From Nocardia ninae NBRC 108245 (lineage in GTDB: Bacteria > Actinomycetota > Actinomycetes > Mycobacteriales > Mycobacteriaceae): DNA of 64,000 bases. The DNA is taken from contig NZ_BJXA01000011.1 of the NCBI RefSeq assembly GCF_007990755.1, forward strand, positions 1-64,000, in the 5' to 3' direction. The position numbers and the translations under genes were made by a program. Shown here in pieces: positions 1-8,661 of the stretch. Within the stretch, counting starts at the first letter, position 1. Every line of letters starts with the position of its first letter. Under the pieces are notes generated by a model that did no database searches, was not told the origin of the DNA, and saw only the letters and a list, made by a program, of their open reading frames with translations.

Positions 1-969
1 CGCGCCGTGCGCCCCCGCCGCGATCGCCGCGGCGACGGCGGCATCCAGCTCGGGCGTCGACACCTCGAAATCGTCCCGCAGCGAGGCATGTCCCTCGGTG
101 AGCACCGGCCCGATGGCACGCGGGTCGGCACCACTCCGCAATTTTTCCGCAACTGTCAACACTCGGGCGTTCTCGGTCACCACGTGTCGCGCCCGTCGGC
201 GCAACACCACATCGGTGATCCGGGCGAGCGCGGCCACCGAATCGGCGTCGCGCAGGGCGGGCACACCGAGTTCCGCGGCGGCAGCTTCACATTGGGCGCG
301 GCGCTCGCCGTAGCCACCGTCGACCAGCTCGTGCGGCTGGCCGGTATCGATCACCAACAGCTCCAGTTCGAATCGCGCCAAATCGAACGGAATCTGTTCG
401 TGCGCACCAGTATTCGCATCCGCATCGGTGGCCTCGGCGGCGAAGCGCCGGACGTCGAGGAACAGCGCGTGCCCTGCCGTGCAGAGGATCGAGGCCGATT
501 GGTCCAGCAAACCCGTCGGCGCGCCGACATAACCGTTCTCCGCGGCGCGGGCGAGGTCGATCAGCTCACGATCGGTGACGGCGGGCGCGAACAGATCCCG
601 CAGCGCGATGGCCACCGCACAGGACAGCGCCGCGGACGACGACAGCCCGGCGCCGATCGGCACGGCGCCGTCCAACTCGAGCTCGACCCCGCTGATCTCG
701 TGACCGCGTCGCACGAATTCGGCGACGACGCCGAGCGCGTACCGCGACCAGCCTGGCACCCCGTCCCGGCGTTTCGCGAGTTCGGCCACCTCGACCAGCA
801 CCGTCTCCGAGGGCCGCTGCCGGGAGACCACCCGCACCTGCCCGTCCACGCGCACCCGTGCCGCGCACTCCATCACCAGCGGCAGTGCGATGGGCAGCAC
901 GAAGCCGTCGTTGTAATCGGTGTGCTCGCCGATGATGTTGACCCGCCCCGGTGCCACCCACTTCTGCAC
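1..969 (-). CDS. galK: Galactokinase, C-terminus cut by window edge
   Basis: Phosphorylates alpha-D-galactose to galactose-1-phosphate with ATP, the first committed step of the Leloir pathway, in the cytoplasm. The galactokinase signature GRVNIIGEHTDYNDGF lies near the N-terminus (residues ~8-23), and the GHMP ATP-binding motif appears as PIGAGLSSSAALS. The reading frame stays open to base 1, so roughly 25 C-terminal codons, including the usual GGGFGG motif, are missing. GTG at 969 is the only start codon between the signature and an in-frame TAA, and GAGGGG lies just upstream. The N-terminus is therefore shorter than in E. coli GalK, which carries about 25 residues before this motif. The gene is divergent from the next one; the 170-bp gap presumably holds both promoters. 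Identity is secure from the motifs. Confidence 0.9.
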   Translation of the reverse strand, partial: MQKWVAPGRVNIIGEHTDYNDGFVLPIALPLVMECAARVRVDGQVRVVSRQRPSETVLVEVAELAKRRDGVPGWSRYALGVVAEFVRRGHEISGVELELDGAVPIGAGLSSSAALSCAVAIALRDLFAPAVTDRELIDLARAAENGYVGAPTGLLDQSASILCTAGHALFLDVRRFAAEATDADANTGAHEQIPFDLARFELELLVIDTGQPHELVDGGYGERRAQCEAAAAELGVPALRDADSVAALARITDVVLRRRARHVVTENARVLTVAEKLRSGADPRAIGPVLTEGHASLRDDFEVSTPELDAAVAAAIAAGAHGA

Positions 970-1139
970 TTGCCCCTCGCTGTCTGTCGAGTCCGGTTGC
1001 CCTGCCCCACGTTACGAGACACGCCGCACGAGCACTGCTTTCGGCCGCCGCAGGTGCGCGATTCGCGTTCCATGATGCACAGTCGAAACACCGAACAGGC
1101 TCAGATCCCCGCAAGCCTGGAAGTCCTGGAGTTACCCCC

Positions 1140-1706
1140 ATGAACGACCTGCGCATCACCGTCGAAACCAAGATCCCGGACGACCAGATAGCGATATTTC
1201 ACCGCCTTTACGAGGAGTCGTTCGGGCCGCTGCGCACTAAAACGATCGTCAAGCAAGTGCTGGACCCCGACGAATTCCATGCGGAAATGGTCGATCCCAG
1301 GGTGGACAAACACGTCGCATGGAACGACGTCGGGGAGCCGATCGGGCTGACCACCTTGACCAACCACCTCGAGACCATCTCCTGGATCAGTCCGGAATAT
1401 CTCACCGCCCGATATCCGGAGCACGCGGCGCGCGACGCGATCTATTACGTCGGTATCACCCTTGTTGCGCCAAGTGCGCGACAAGGACCCGCATTTCGTG
1501 CCATGATCGAGTCAGTTGTCCAGGTTCTGGTTGCCGACCGTGCCGCGGTCGGTTGGGACGTCTGCTCGTACAACAACACTCGGTTCTGGTTCACCGAATG
1601 TGTACAGGCGGTGCTCGACGCAGCGAATCTCGAGGTCTCGGTGGAGGATTCATTAACCTTCTACCGAGCCTGGTTCACAGGGGATGGAGCGACCAAGGGG
1701 GGCTGA
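1140..1706 (+). CDS. Hypothetical protein, possibly GNAT/acyltransferase-like
   Basis: Predicted soluble protein of 188 residues. I do not recognise a named family. The middle stretch (IYYVGITLVAPSARQGPAFRA, residues ~100-120) resembles strand beta-4 plus the acyl-CoA pyrophosphate loop of GNAT acetyltransferases, but without the canonical Q/RxxGxG/A motif, so this is a weak guess. The ATG at 1140 is chosen because the upstream in-frame extension runs through the galK promoter region. Its TGA overlaps the ATG of the GGDEF gene by one base (TGATG), so the two are very probably translationally coupled and functionally linked. It may modify or sense something for the membrane cyclase. Confidence 0.7.
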   Translation: MNDLRITVETKIPDDQIAIFHRLYEESFGPLRTKTIVKQVLDPDEFHAEMVDPRVDKHVAWNDVGEPIGLTTLTNHLETISWISPEYLTARYPEHAARDAIYYVGITLVAPSARQGPAFRAMIESVVQVLVADRAAVGWDVCSYNNTRFWFTECVQAVLDAANLEVSVEDSLTFYRAWFTGDGATKGG

Positions 1707-3274
1707 TGGCAGTCAGCGCAGAGCGGCAGTCGGAGCGGCGATACCTGCTCCGAACACGATGGTATGCACTGCTTCTCGGAGGCAGCGCGGCCATGATCGC
1801 GCTCCACCTGTGGGTCGATTCCCCGCTGCTGTCGTATCTCACGCTGACGGCCATCCTGGCGGGCACGCTGACCATGATCGGCTTCGGCCTCTGGACGCAC
1901 CGGCCCAGCCGTCCCCTGCCCTGGTATCTGCTGTCGGCCTCGGCCGTGCTGTCCGCGACAGGGGTGGCGCTGCGCGAAGCCGACCACTGGCTCAATGACG
2001 CGTTCACCCTGCTCGGGTACCTGACCGTGGGCCTCGCCGCGCTGATCTGGCTGCGCCCGCGCCAGACTCGCGGCAATCACGACCTGCTGCTGGACTCCGG
2101 GTTGATCGGGCTCGGCGCGCTGCTCGCGTCCTGGACTTTCCTCATCTCACCAATCCTCCAGTCGCACGACACGGTGCTGAAGACGATGGTGGCGGCGACC
2201 TATCCGGTGCTGGACGCGCTGCTGCTGACGCTGGTCGCGCATTCGGTGGCCACCTCGACCCGCTCGGAAACCTCGCTGGATCTGATCCATCTCGGGTTGA
2301 TCGCGGCACTGCTCGGCGATCTGGCCGACAACATGACGGCGGCGGGCACCGCGGCGATCAGCCGCGAGATCCAGGTGGCGCCGCTGCTGGCGGCGTACGC
2401 GATCGTCGGTGTCGCGGCACTGCACCCGACGATGACGAGTCTGGGTACGCCGCGCGAGATCCATCCACATCACTCGCGTCAGCGCGCCAGCTTCATCGCG
2501 GTCGCGTTGATCGTGGCCTCGCTGGTGCCGGTGGTCGGCTCCTCGCTGGACCCGCTGAACCGAGTGGTGGTGTCGTCGCTGTTCGCGCTGCTGCTCATCG
2601 GGGTGCTGGTCCGCAGTGAGCGCGCCATCGTGCGCAGCTCCCGCAGCGAGCGGCGCGCGCAGTACCAGGCCGACCACGACGTGCTCACCGGGCTGTTGAA
2701 CCGATCGGCGTTGTTACGCGCGCTGAACCGCAACAGCGAACGCTGGGCCGAACAGCCGCTGTGTCTGCTGTTCATCGACCTGGACGGCTTCAAGATGGTC
2801 AACGACAGCTACGGGCACGCGGTCGGCGACGAGCTGATCGCGAACGCGGCCTCGCGAATTCGCCGAGTAGTGCTGCGCGAGGATGTGGTCGCGCGCTACG
2901 GCGGCGACGAATTCGTGGTGCTGTCCCCGCTCGACCGGCAGCAGGCCGCCACGCTCGCCGAGCAGCTGCTCGGCGCGTTCGTCCGGCCGTTCGACCTGAG
3001 CGCGGGCGAGATCCCGATCACCGCGAGCATCGGCATCGCCTGCGGCAGCCCGCGCAGCGCCGAATCGACCGTCTACGACCTCATCCGAGATGCGGATTCG
3101 GCCATGTATCACGCGAAGGAATACTCGCTCGGCTACGCGTTCCACGACGACGCGCGGCACGCGCCCGATTCCCCCGTGCGACACATGACGAACGACCCGA
3201 CGCGGCATGCCGCCACCGAGCCGGGCCGGCGGATCTGGCGCGCGAGCCCCAGGTCCACCAGCACCGCGGTCTGA
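1706..3274 (+). CDS. Membrane-anchored GGDEF diguanylate cyclase
   Basis: Predicted to make cyclic di-GMP from two GTP at the inner face of the membrane. The first ~310 residues form about nine or ten hydrophobic helices with no recognised sensory domain. A soluble GGDEF domain follows from ~325 to 500, starting at the typical DxLTGLLNR (DHDVLTGLLNRSAL) and carrying an intact GGDEF catalytic loop (RYGGDEF, ~399-403) and FKMVNDSYGHAVGDE. The RxxD inhibitory I-site that would end six residues before GGDEF is not preserved (LRED), so product inhibition may be absent. There is no EAL domain. A basic disordered tail of about 45 residues ends the protein. It is coupled to the upstream gene by a TGATG overlap. 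Confidence 0.9.
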   Translation: MAVSAERQSERRYLLRTRWYALLLGGSAAMIALHLWVDSPLLSYLTLTAILAGTLTMIGFGLWTHRPSRPLPWYLLSASAVLSATGVALREADHWLNDAFTLLGYLTVGLAALIWLRPRQTRGNHDLLLDSGLIGLGALLASWTFLISPILQSHDTVLKTMVAATYPVLDALLLTLVAHSVATSTRSETSLDLIHLGLIAALLGDLADNMTAAGTAAISREIQVAPLLAAYAIVGVAALHPTMTSLGTPREIHPHHSRQRASFIAVALIVASLVPVVGSSLDPLNRVVVSSLFALLLIGVLVRSERAIVRSSRSERRAQYQADHDVLTGLLNRSALLRALNRNSERWAEQPLCLLFIDLDGFKMVNDSYGHAVGDELIANAASRIRRVVLREDVVARYGGDEFVVLSPLDRQQAATLAEQLLGAFVRPFDLSAGEIPITASIGIACGSPRSAESTVYDLIRDADSAMYHAKEYSLGYAFHDDARHAPDSPVRHMTNDPTRHAATEPGRRIWRASPRSTSTAV

Positions 3275-3275
3275 G

Positions 3276-4049
3276 CTAGTCGACCAGTTCGTCGAGCAGG
3301 CGCTTGGCGGCCTCCAGCTCGGCCTGTAACTGCTGCACCTTGGCCTCCTGCGCCTCCCTGGCCGCGTCGAGGATGCCGGCCACCACGTCGGCCACCTCGG
3401 GGTGCAGGATCTTGGCGGCCTGCGCCACGGCCGAACTCGGCACCGCGAGCCCGCGCACGGCGCGCTTCTTGCCGCTGACCACGTCGACGGACCATTCGCC
3501 GTCGGCGGTGCCGGTCAGGGTGACGGTGACCTCCGCCGTCTTCGCCTTCGGCCGGGCGGGAGCCTTGGCGGCCTTCGCCGGGGCCGGGGTGGACTTGGCG
3601 GCGGGCTTGCTCGCACCGCCGTCCTGATCGTCGGATTCCGGCGTGCTCGCAACGGGTTTCGGGACGACCGGTGGCGGCGTGACAGAACTGGGGGTGGGTG
3701 GTGTCGCAGTGCTCGTCAAGGTCGACGGCTGGGTCACGGGTGATTCCTTCCTGGTTGTCGACTTCGGCTGGGCAGTGGAAACAGGCGCCGCCCCGCGGGG
3801 CGGCTTGGTCAACGTCACTTCTGTCGGAGAAAAGGACAGTACATCCTTCGATCCGGTGGGCCGGACCTGCAGGAAGTCTCCGTCGGCCGGGTCGCCGAGG
3901 GAGATCACCTTTCCCGACCGTCCTTCCGGCACGCCCACCGCGGCGGCGGTGAACCACACCATGGGCGGTCGGCCACCGGCGATATCCGTGGCGATCCGCT
4001 GAATCTCGCTGTCCGACAATGGCTTGGGCTTGGTTTTAGGCGACGGCAT
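3276..4049 (-). CDS. Pro/Ala-rich actinobacterial DUF protein (DUF6319-like)
   Basis: Protein of 257 residues with three visible parts. An N-terminal domain (residues ~8-80) has the run MVWFTAAAVGVPEGRSGKV, followed by LQVRPTGSKDVLSFSP. A long low-complexity Pro/Thr/Ala/Lys linker (~85-175) follows, then a C-terminal part (VTVTLTGTADGEWSVDV...) that ends in an Ala/Glu/Leu-rich probable coiled coil. From memory this matches the actinobacterial DUF6319 type; I could not verify it. Function is unknown. The start at 4049 has GGAG seven bases upstream and removes a 19-codon extension. It is convergent with the GGDEF gene, with one base between stop codons. Confidence 0.75.
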   Translation of the reverse strand: MPSPKTKPKPLSDSEIQRIATDIAGGRPPMVWFTAAAVGVPEGRSGKVISLGDPADGDFLQVRPTGSKDVLSFSPTEVTLTKPPRGAAPVSTAQPKSTTRKESPVTQPSTLTSTATPPTPSSVTPPPVVPKPVASTPESDDQDGGASKPAAKSTPAPAKAAKAPARPKAKTAEVTVTLTGTADGEWSVDVVSGKKRAVRGLAVPSSAVAQAAKILHPEVADVVAGILDAAREAQEAKVQQLQAELEAAKRLLDELVD

Positions 4050-4211
4050 GGTGACTCCGAGCAATATTCGTGGATGGCTGCGTGCACAGATGATGCCGCA
4101 CCGCACCGACAGATTCGCAGGCCGCTACGAAATCGAGTCCCAGAACACGATTCTCGCGAGGCCAGCGAATATCGAGCTACGGCCGCATCCGGCGCCCGAT
4201 CGCCGGTTCGC

Positions 4212-4841
4212 TCAGTCGCCGTCGACCGGCGCGCGCAACGCCGGAAACCAAATATCGGTGAGCACCTCGGCCGCGCGTTCGGCGGAGACGTTGATGGTGC
4301 CCTGCACCGCCCAGCGGGTGAAAAAGCGCTCCAGTTGGGCGACAAGCAGTTCCACCCGCAGCCGCGCCTCGTCGGCGCGTTCGGCGGGCCAGCGGGCGAG
4401 GTAGGAGGTCATCGCGTTGGGCAGCGCCAGGATGCCGTTGCGGGCGATCTCCCGGAATTCCGGCTCCAGCGCGGTGGCCTCGTCCCAGGCGGGCAGCAGG
4501 TCCTTGTATTCGTGGAACCAGTCGATGGCCCTGGTCACCCAGGCGACGAATTCGGCGCGCGAGCCGGTGTCGAGCACCCGGTCCAGATCCTCGTAGAAGT
4601 GCAGGGCGGTGGGCGCGGTGCTCTGCTCGGCGATCGCGCGCAGTATCTCCAACTTGCTGGTGAAGTGCAGATAGAAGGTGGCCCGGCTGCACCCGACCGC
4701 CGCGACGATGTCGTCGACCCGCACCGCCGCGTAGCCGCGCGTGCTGAACAGCTCCTTGGCCCCGGCCAGCAGCCGGGTCCTGGTCTGCTGCTTCTGCTCC
4801 TCCCGCAGGCTGCCGCCCGTCGGCGTCGAGTTCGTGCGCAA
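4212..4841 (-). CDS. TetR-family transcriptional regulator
   Basis: DNA-binding repressor of 209 residues. The N-terminal TetR helix-turn-helix is clear at residues ~18-64: RTRLLAGAKELFSTRGYAAV, then VDDIVAAVGCSRATFYLHFTSK. The C-terminal ligand-binding domain is divergent and rich in Trp and Phe (IDWFHEYKDLLPAWDEA), suggesting a hydrophobic inducer. It is transcribed divergently from the monooxygenase operon. The intergenic region holds a perfect 7-3-7 palindrome and a flanking direct repeat that would suit its dimers, so it most likely represses both itself and the 5075-11254 operon. The inducer is unknown. Confidence 0.9.
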   Translation of the reverse strand: MRTNSTPTGGSLREEQKQQTRTRLLAGAKELFSTRGYAAVRVDDIVAAVGCSRATFYLHFTSKLEILRAIAEQSTAPTALHFYEDLDRVLDTGSRAEFVAWVTRAIDWFHEYKDLLPAWDEATALEPEFREIARNGILALPNAMTSYLARWPAERADEARLRVELLVAQLERFFTRWAVQGTINVSAERAAEVLTDIWFPALRAPVDGD

Positions 4842-4925
4842 CGGCTACCCCTTGTCGGTCGAAAGTTGTGCTGACGTGCGACTTTCGCTGGAGCAAGTCT
4901 ACTGATACCCGTGCCGCGCACGGCC

Positions 4926-4965
4926 TTCACTAGACAATACGTCATTCACTAGACACGCTGTCTAG
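4926..4965. promoter_or_regulatory. Probable TetR operator region
   Basis: A perfect palindrome, CTAGACACGCTGTCTAG (4949-4965, 7-bp arms and a 3-bp centre), lies between the divergent TetR gene and the monooxygenase gene. The 11-mer TTCACTAGACA occurs twice, 19 bp apart (4926-4936 and 4945-4955), so a half-site is repeated next to the full site. This arrangement is typical of TetR-family autoregulation. No other palindrome of this quality was seen in the 233-bp gap. Confidence 0.7.
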
Positions 4966-5074
4966 CCAGTGTTACGTTGTTGCCTACGTCACCCCCGAAG
5001 CCGCACGGCGACGGACGGTTTCGGCGCCGGGCGCGCCACCGCTGGTGACTCCCTCCCAGCACGAGGACAAGTGA

Positions 5075-6442
5075 ATGACTCGAACCGATCTGCCCAGGGT
5101 CTGCGTCATCGGCGCGGGCCCCTCCGGGATCACCGCCGCGAAACGCCTGCAGGACTTCGGCATTCCCTTCGAGGTGTTCGAAGCCTCGGACGAGGTCGGC
5201 GGCAACTGGTACTTCAAGAATCCCAACGGAATGTCGGCCTGCTACCAGTCCCTGCACATCGACACCAGCAAGTTCCGCCTGGCATTCGAGGACTATCCCG
5301 CGCCCGAGGGCTGGCCGGATTTTCCGCACCATTCGCAGCTGTTCCAGTACTTCAAGGATTACGTCGACCATTTCGGCCTCCGGGACAAAATCCTGTTCAA
5401 CACCAAGGTCACCGCGGCCGAGCGGCAGGCGGACGGCCGCTGGCTCGTCACCGCGAACGACGGCCGCACCCGCGACTACGACGCGCTGATCGTCTGCAAC
5501 GGTCACCACTGGGATCCGCGCATACCCGACTACCCCGGCGAATTCGACGGCGTACTGATCCACAGCCACGCCTACAACGATCCGTTCGATCCGGTCGATA
5601 TGCGCGGCAAGAAGGTCGTTGTCGTCGGTATGGGCAACTCCGGACTGGATATCGCCTCGGAACTGTCGCAGCGCTTCGTCGCGGCGAAGCTCACCGTCTC
5701 CGCCCGTCGCGGGGTGTGGGTGCTGCCGAAGTACGTGCACGGCAAGGTCGGCGACAAGCAGAGTGTGCCCGCGTGGATTCCGCGCAAGGTCAGCCTGAAA
5801 CTCAAGCAGCGCTTCGTTCGGAAATTCCGCGGTGACATGGAGTTCTACGGACTACCCAAGCCCGATCACGCGCCGTTCGAGGCGCATCCGTCGGCCAGCG
5901 AGGAGTTCCTGCACCGCGCCGGCTGCGGCGATATCGCGTTCAAGCCCGCCATAACGGCGCTGGAAGGTCCGCGGGTGCGCTTCGCCGACGGCAGCACCGA
6001 GGAGGTGGACGTGATCGTCTGCGCCACCGGCTACCACATCAGCTTCCCGTTCTTCGCGGATCCGAACCTGGTGCCGGACGCGCAGAACCGCATGCCACTG
6101 TTCCAGCAGATGATGAAGCCGGGCGTGGACAACCTGTTCTATCTGGGCCTGGCGCAACCGCTGCCGACGCTGGTGAACTTCGCCGAGCAGCAGAGCAAGC
6201 TGGTCGCCGCCTACCTCACCGGCAAGTACCTGCCGCCCAGCGAAGCGGAGATGCACGCGGCGACCCGTGCGGCCGAGCAGCGCAGGGCCGGGCGCTACTA
6301 CGACTCGCCGCGGCACACGATCCAAATCGAGTTCGAGCCGTACGTGCGTGACATGAACAAGGAAATGGCAAGGGGCGCAAAGCGTGCCGCGGCTAAGGGG
6401 TACGCGCTACCGGTGCCTGCCCGCGCCCTCGAGCATGCGTGA
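5075..6442 (+). CDS. Flavin-containing monooxygenase (class B)
   Basis: FAD- and NADPH-dependent oxygenase of 455 residues, predicted to oxygenate a soft nucleophile or carry out a Baeyer-Villiger oxidation. FAD-binding GAGPSG is at residues 13-18, EVGGNW at ~40-45, and the NADPH-binding GMGNSG at ~185-190. The class B fingerprint appears as FDGVLIHSHAY (F157, H163, Y167). That is the FMO form (FxGxxxHxxxY) rather than the type I Baeyer-Villiger form with Trp, although some FMO-type enzymes also perform ester insertion. It is the first gene of a same-strand group with an esterase, an alcohol dehydrogenase, an acyl-CoA ligase and a hydrolase, which fits ketone-to-ester catabolism. Substrate unknown. 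Confidence 0.88.
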   Translation: MTRTDLPRVCVIGAGPSGITAAKRLQDFGIPFEVFEASDEVGGNWYFKNPNGMSACYQSLHIDTSKFRLAFEDYPAPEGWPDFPHHSQLFQYFKDYVDHFGLRDKILFNTKVTAAERQADGRWLVTANDGRTRDYDALIVCNGHHWDPRIPDYPGEFDGVLIHSHAYNDPFDPVDMRGKKVVVVGMGNSGLDIASELSQRFVAAKLTVSARRGVWVLPKYVHGKVGDKQSVPAWIPRKVSLKLKQRFVRKFRGDMEFYGLPKPDHAPFEAHPSASEEFLHRAGCGDIAFKPAITALEGPRVRFADGSTEEVDVIVCATGYHISFPFFADPNLVPDAQNRMPLFQQMMKPGVDNLFYLGLAQPLPTLVNFAEQQSKLVAAYLTGKYLPPSEAEMHAATRAAEQRRAGRYYDSPRHTIQIEFEPYVRDMNKEMARGAKRAAAKGYALPVPARALEHA

Positions 6443-6452
6443 GTGAGCGACG

Positions 6453-7604
6453 ATGACTACTTCGGGTTTTTGCGCCGATCAATTCGCAAGCGTACGGACA
6501 GAATTGGCGAACCAGCTGGCCACAGGCGAGGAGCTCGGCGCGGCGATCTGCGTGACGGTCGACGGCGAACCGGTGGTCGATATCTGGGGCGGGCACCGCG
6601 ATATCGAGCGCACCGTGCCGTGGACCGAGGACACGCTGGTCGATGTCTTCTCGATCAGCAAGACGATGACCGCGCTGTCCGCCCTGCTGCTCGTCGACCG
6701 TGGCGAGCTGGATGTGCGGCAGCGGGTCGCGCACTACTGGCCGGAGTTCGCGGCGAACGGCAAGGGCGACATCGAGATTCGGCAGCTGCTCGGGCACACC
6801 TCCGGGGTCTCCGGCTGGGAGCAACCGATCGAGCTGGCCGACATCTACGACACCGAGGCGGCCAGTGCGCGGCTGGCGGCACAGGCACCGTGGTGGACGC
6901 CGGGCACCGCGTCGGGCTATCACGCGCTCAACTACGGGCACCTGGTCGGCGAGGTGATCCGCCGGATCACCGGCCGCGGCCTCGGGCAGTTCTTCGCCGA
7001 AGAACTCGCCGAGCCGCTGGCCGCCGACTTCCATATCGGCACCGCCCCCGAACACCATCACCGGATCGCGCCGCTGGTACCGCCACCGATGCTGCAGTTC
7101 GACATGGCCTCGCTCGACCAGACGAGCATCCTGGTCAAGACCCTCACCAGTCCCCTGCTCGATCTTCAGGAGGCCAACAGCGCCGCCTGGCGGCAGGCCG
7201 AGATCGGTGCGGTGAACGGTCACGGCAACGCCCGTTCGGTGGCCCGGATCCAGTCGCTGGTTTCCAACGGCGGCACGGTGGACGGGCGAAAGATGTTGTC
7301 GGAGCGGACGATCGAGCTGATCTTCGAGCAGCAGTCCGACGGCCCCGACCTGGCGCTGCTGCTGCCGCTGCGCTTCGGCCTCGGCTACGGACTACCGCAG
7401 CGACAGACCGCACCGGAGGTACCCGAGGGCCGGGTCTGCTGGTGGGCCGGGCTCGGCGGCGCCATCGTCGTCAACGACCTGGATCGCCGAATCACCTTCG
7501 CCTACACCATGAACAAGATGGCTCCGGGTTTGATCGGCTCCGCCCGCGCCGACGCCTACCTGCGCGCGGTCTTCACCGCGGTGGGTGCCGAGGCTCGCAC
7601 GTGA
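6453..7604 (+). CDS. Serine hydrolase, beta-lactamase/EstB esterase family
   Basis: Cytoplasmic-looking hydrolase of 383 residues with no signal peptide. It has the class C beta-lactamase/esterase fold motifs: SxxK as S67-I-S-K70, a Tyr motif in YHALNYGHLVG, and a late WAGLGG stretch in place of the KTG box. Members without a signal peptide are usually esterases of the EstB type rather than antibiotic resistance enzymes. The gene starts 10 bp after the monooxygenase stop and overlaps the next gene by one base. Its placement suggests that it cleaves the ester or lactone made by the monooxygenase; this is inference from context. Confidence 0.85.
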   Translation: MTTSGFCADQFASVRTELANQLATGEELGAAICVTVDGEPVVDIWGGHRDIERTVPWTEDTLVDVFSISKTMTALSALLLVDRGELDVRQRVAHYWPEFAANGKGDIEIRQLLGHTSGVSGWEQPIELADIYDTEAASARLAAQAPWWTPGTASGYHALNYGHLVGEVIRRITGRGLGQFFAEELAEPLAADFHIGTAPEHHHRIAPLVPPPMLQFDMASLDQTSILVKTLTSPLLDLQEANSAAWRQAEIGAVNGHGNARSVARIQSLVSNGGTVDGRKMLSERTIELIFEQQSDGPDLALLLPLRFGLGYGLPQRQTAPEVPEGRVCWWAGLGGAIVVNDLDRRITFAYTMNKMAPGLIGSARADAYLRAVFTAVGAEART

Positions 7605-8644
7605 TGCGGGCATTGCAACTCACCGAGCCGGGAGTGCTGGAGCTGCGCGAGGTTCCGGTCCCCGAGATCGGCCCTACCGAGCTGTTGCTGCGGGTGGGCG
7701 CGGCCGGGATCTGCCACTCCGATCTGCATGTGCTGCACATCCCGTTCCGGCTGCGCGACGAACCGCTGACCCTCGGACACGAGGTCGCGGGCACCATCGA
7801 GGCGGTCGGCGCCGAGGTCGACGGCCGCACCGCCGGCGAACGCGGCATCGTCTACCTGTGCTGGTCGTGCGGCGTGTGCCGGGAATGCGTTTCCGGCAAC
7901 GAGAATGTCTGCCTGGCCGCGGGCCGCACCGCGATGCCGCCGTGTCCCGGCCTCGGTCCGGACGGCGGCATGGCCGAGTACATCCGCATTCCGGCAAGCT
8001 CTTTCGTGCCGATCGGCGACCTCGACTTCCGCCAGGCCGCCCCGCTCGCCGATGCCGCGCTGTCCAGCTATCACGCGATTCGCGGTGCCCGCGAACACCT
8101 CCGACCCGGCTCGGTCGCGGTGGTGATCGGCATCGGCGGTCTCGGTCATGTCGCGGTACAGATCCTGGCCGCGACCAGCGCGACCCGGGTGATCGCGGTC
8201 GACGTCGGCACGGACAAGCTCGCCTTGGCCGCCCGGTGCGGCGCGGCCGAGGGCCTGCTCGCGGACGCCGACACCGCCCGCCACATTCTCGACCGCACCG
8301 ACGGTCGCGGCGCCGACGCGGTCTTCGACTTCGTCGGCGTCGATCAGACGGCCACGCTCGCCGTGGAATCGGTGGCCCCGAACGGCGCGTACCGGATGAT
8401 CGGCCTCGGCGGCGGCGCACCGGAGCTCACCGCGGGCCCCGCCGGTGGGCCGGGCTGGCCGTGGGGTGCGTCGGTTCGAAAGTCGTACGGCGGCACCAAA
8501 TCCGACCTGATCGAGTCCGTCGCCCTGGCCCGCTCGGGCAAGCTCACGGTCGAGATCGAGCAGTACGACCTGGCGGCCGGCCGCGAGGCGCTCGACCGGC
8601 TGGAGCGCGGCCTGGTCACCGGTCGCGCGGTATTGGTTCCGTAG
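7604..8644 (+). CDS. Zinc-dependent alcohol dehydrogenase
   Basis: Medium-chain dehydrogenase of 346 residues that oxidises an alcohol to an aldehyde or ketone with NAD(P)+. Catalytic zinc motifs are visible as GICHSDLH and LGHEVAG, and structural zinc ligands as CWSCGVCRECVSGNENVC. The nucleotide-binding motif is GIGGLGHVAVQ (~175), with an acidic VDVGTDK strand end that suggests NAD+. The ATG overlaps the upstream TGA by one base. In this operon it could supply the ketone for the monooxygenase or oxidise the alcohol released by the esterase. Substrate unknown. Confidence 0.9.
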   Translation: MRALQLTEPGVLELREVPVPEIGPTELLLRVGAAGICHSDLHVLHIPFRLRDEPLTLGHEVAGTIEAVGAEVDGRTAGERGIVYLCWSCGVCRECVSGNENVCLAAGRTAMPPCPGLGPDGGMAEYIRIPASSFVPIGDLDFRQAAPLADAALSSYHAIRGAREHLRPGSVAVVIGIGGLGHVAVQILAATSATRVIAVDVGTDKLALAARCGAAEGLLADADTARHILDRTDGRGADAVFDFVGVDQTATLAVESVAPNGAYRMIGLGGGAPELTAGPAGGPGWPWGASVRKSYGGTKSDLIESVALARSGKLTVEIEQYDLAAGREALDRLERGLVTGRAVLVP

Positions 8645-8661
8645 ACGAGGAAGTGCGGTAA

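Noticed and set aside
7-1143. Long plus-strand open frame over galK
   Set aside because: It is antisense to the galactokinase frame, which has exact signature motifs; the plus product is Arg/His-rich with no family features.
6453-7604. Beta-lactamase-family protein considered as an antibiotic resistance gene
   Set aside because: No signal peptide, no KTG box, and location inside a catabolic operon point to an esterase.
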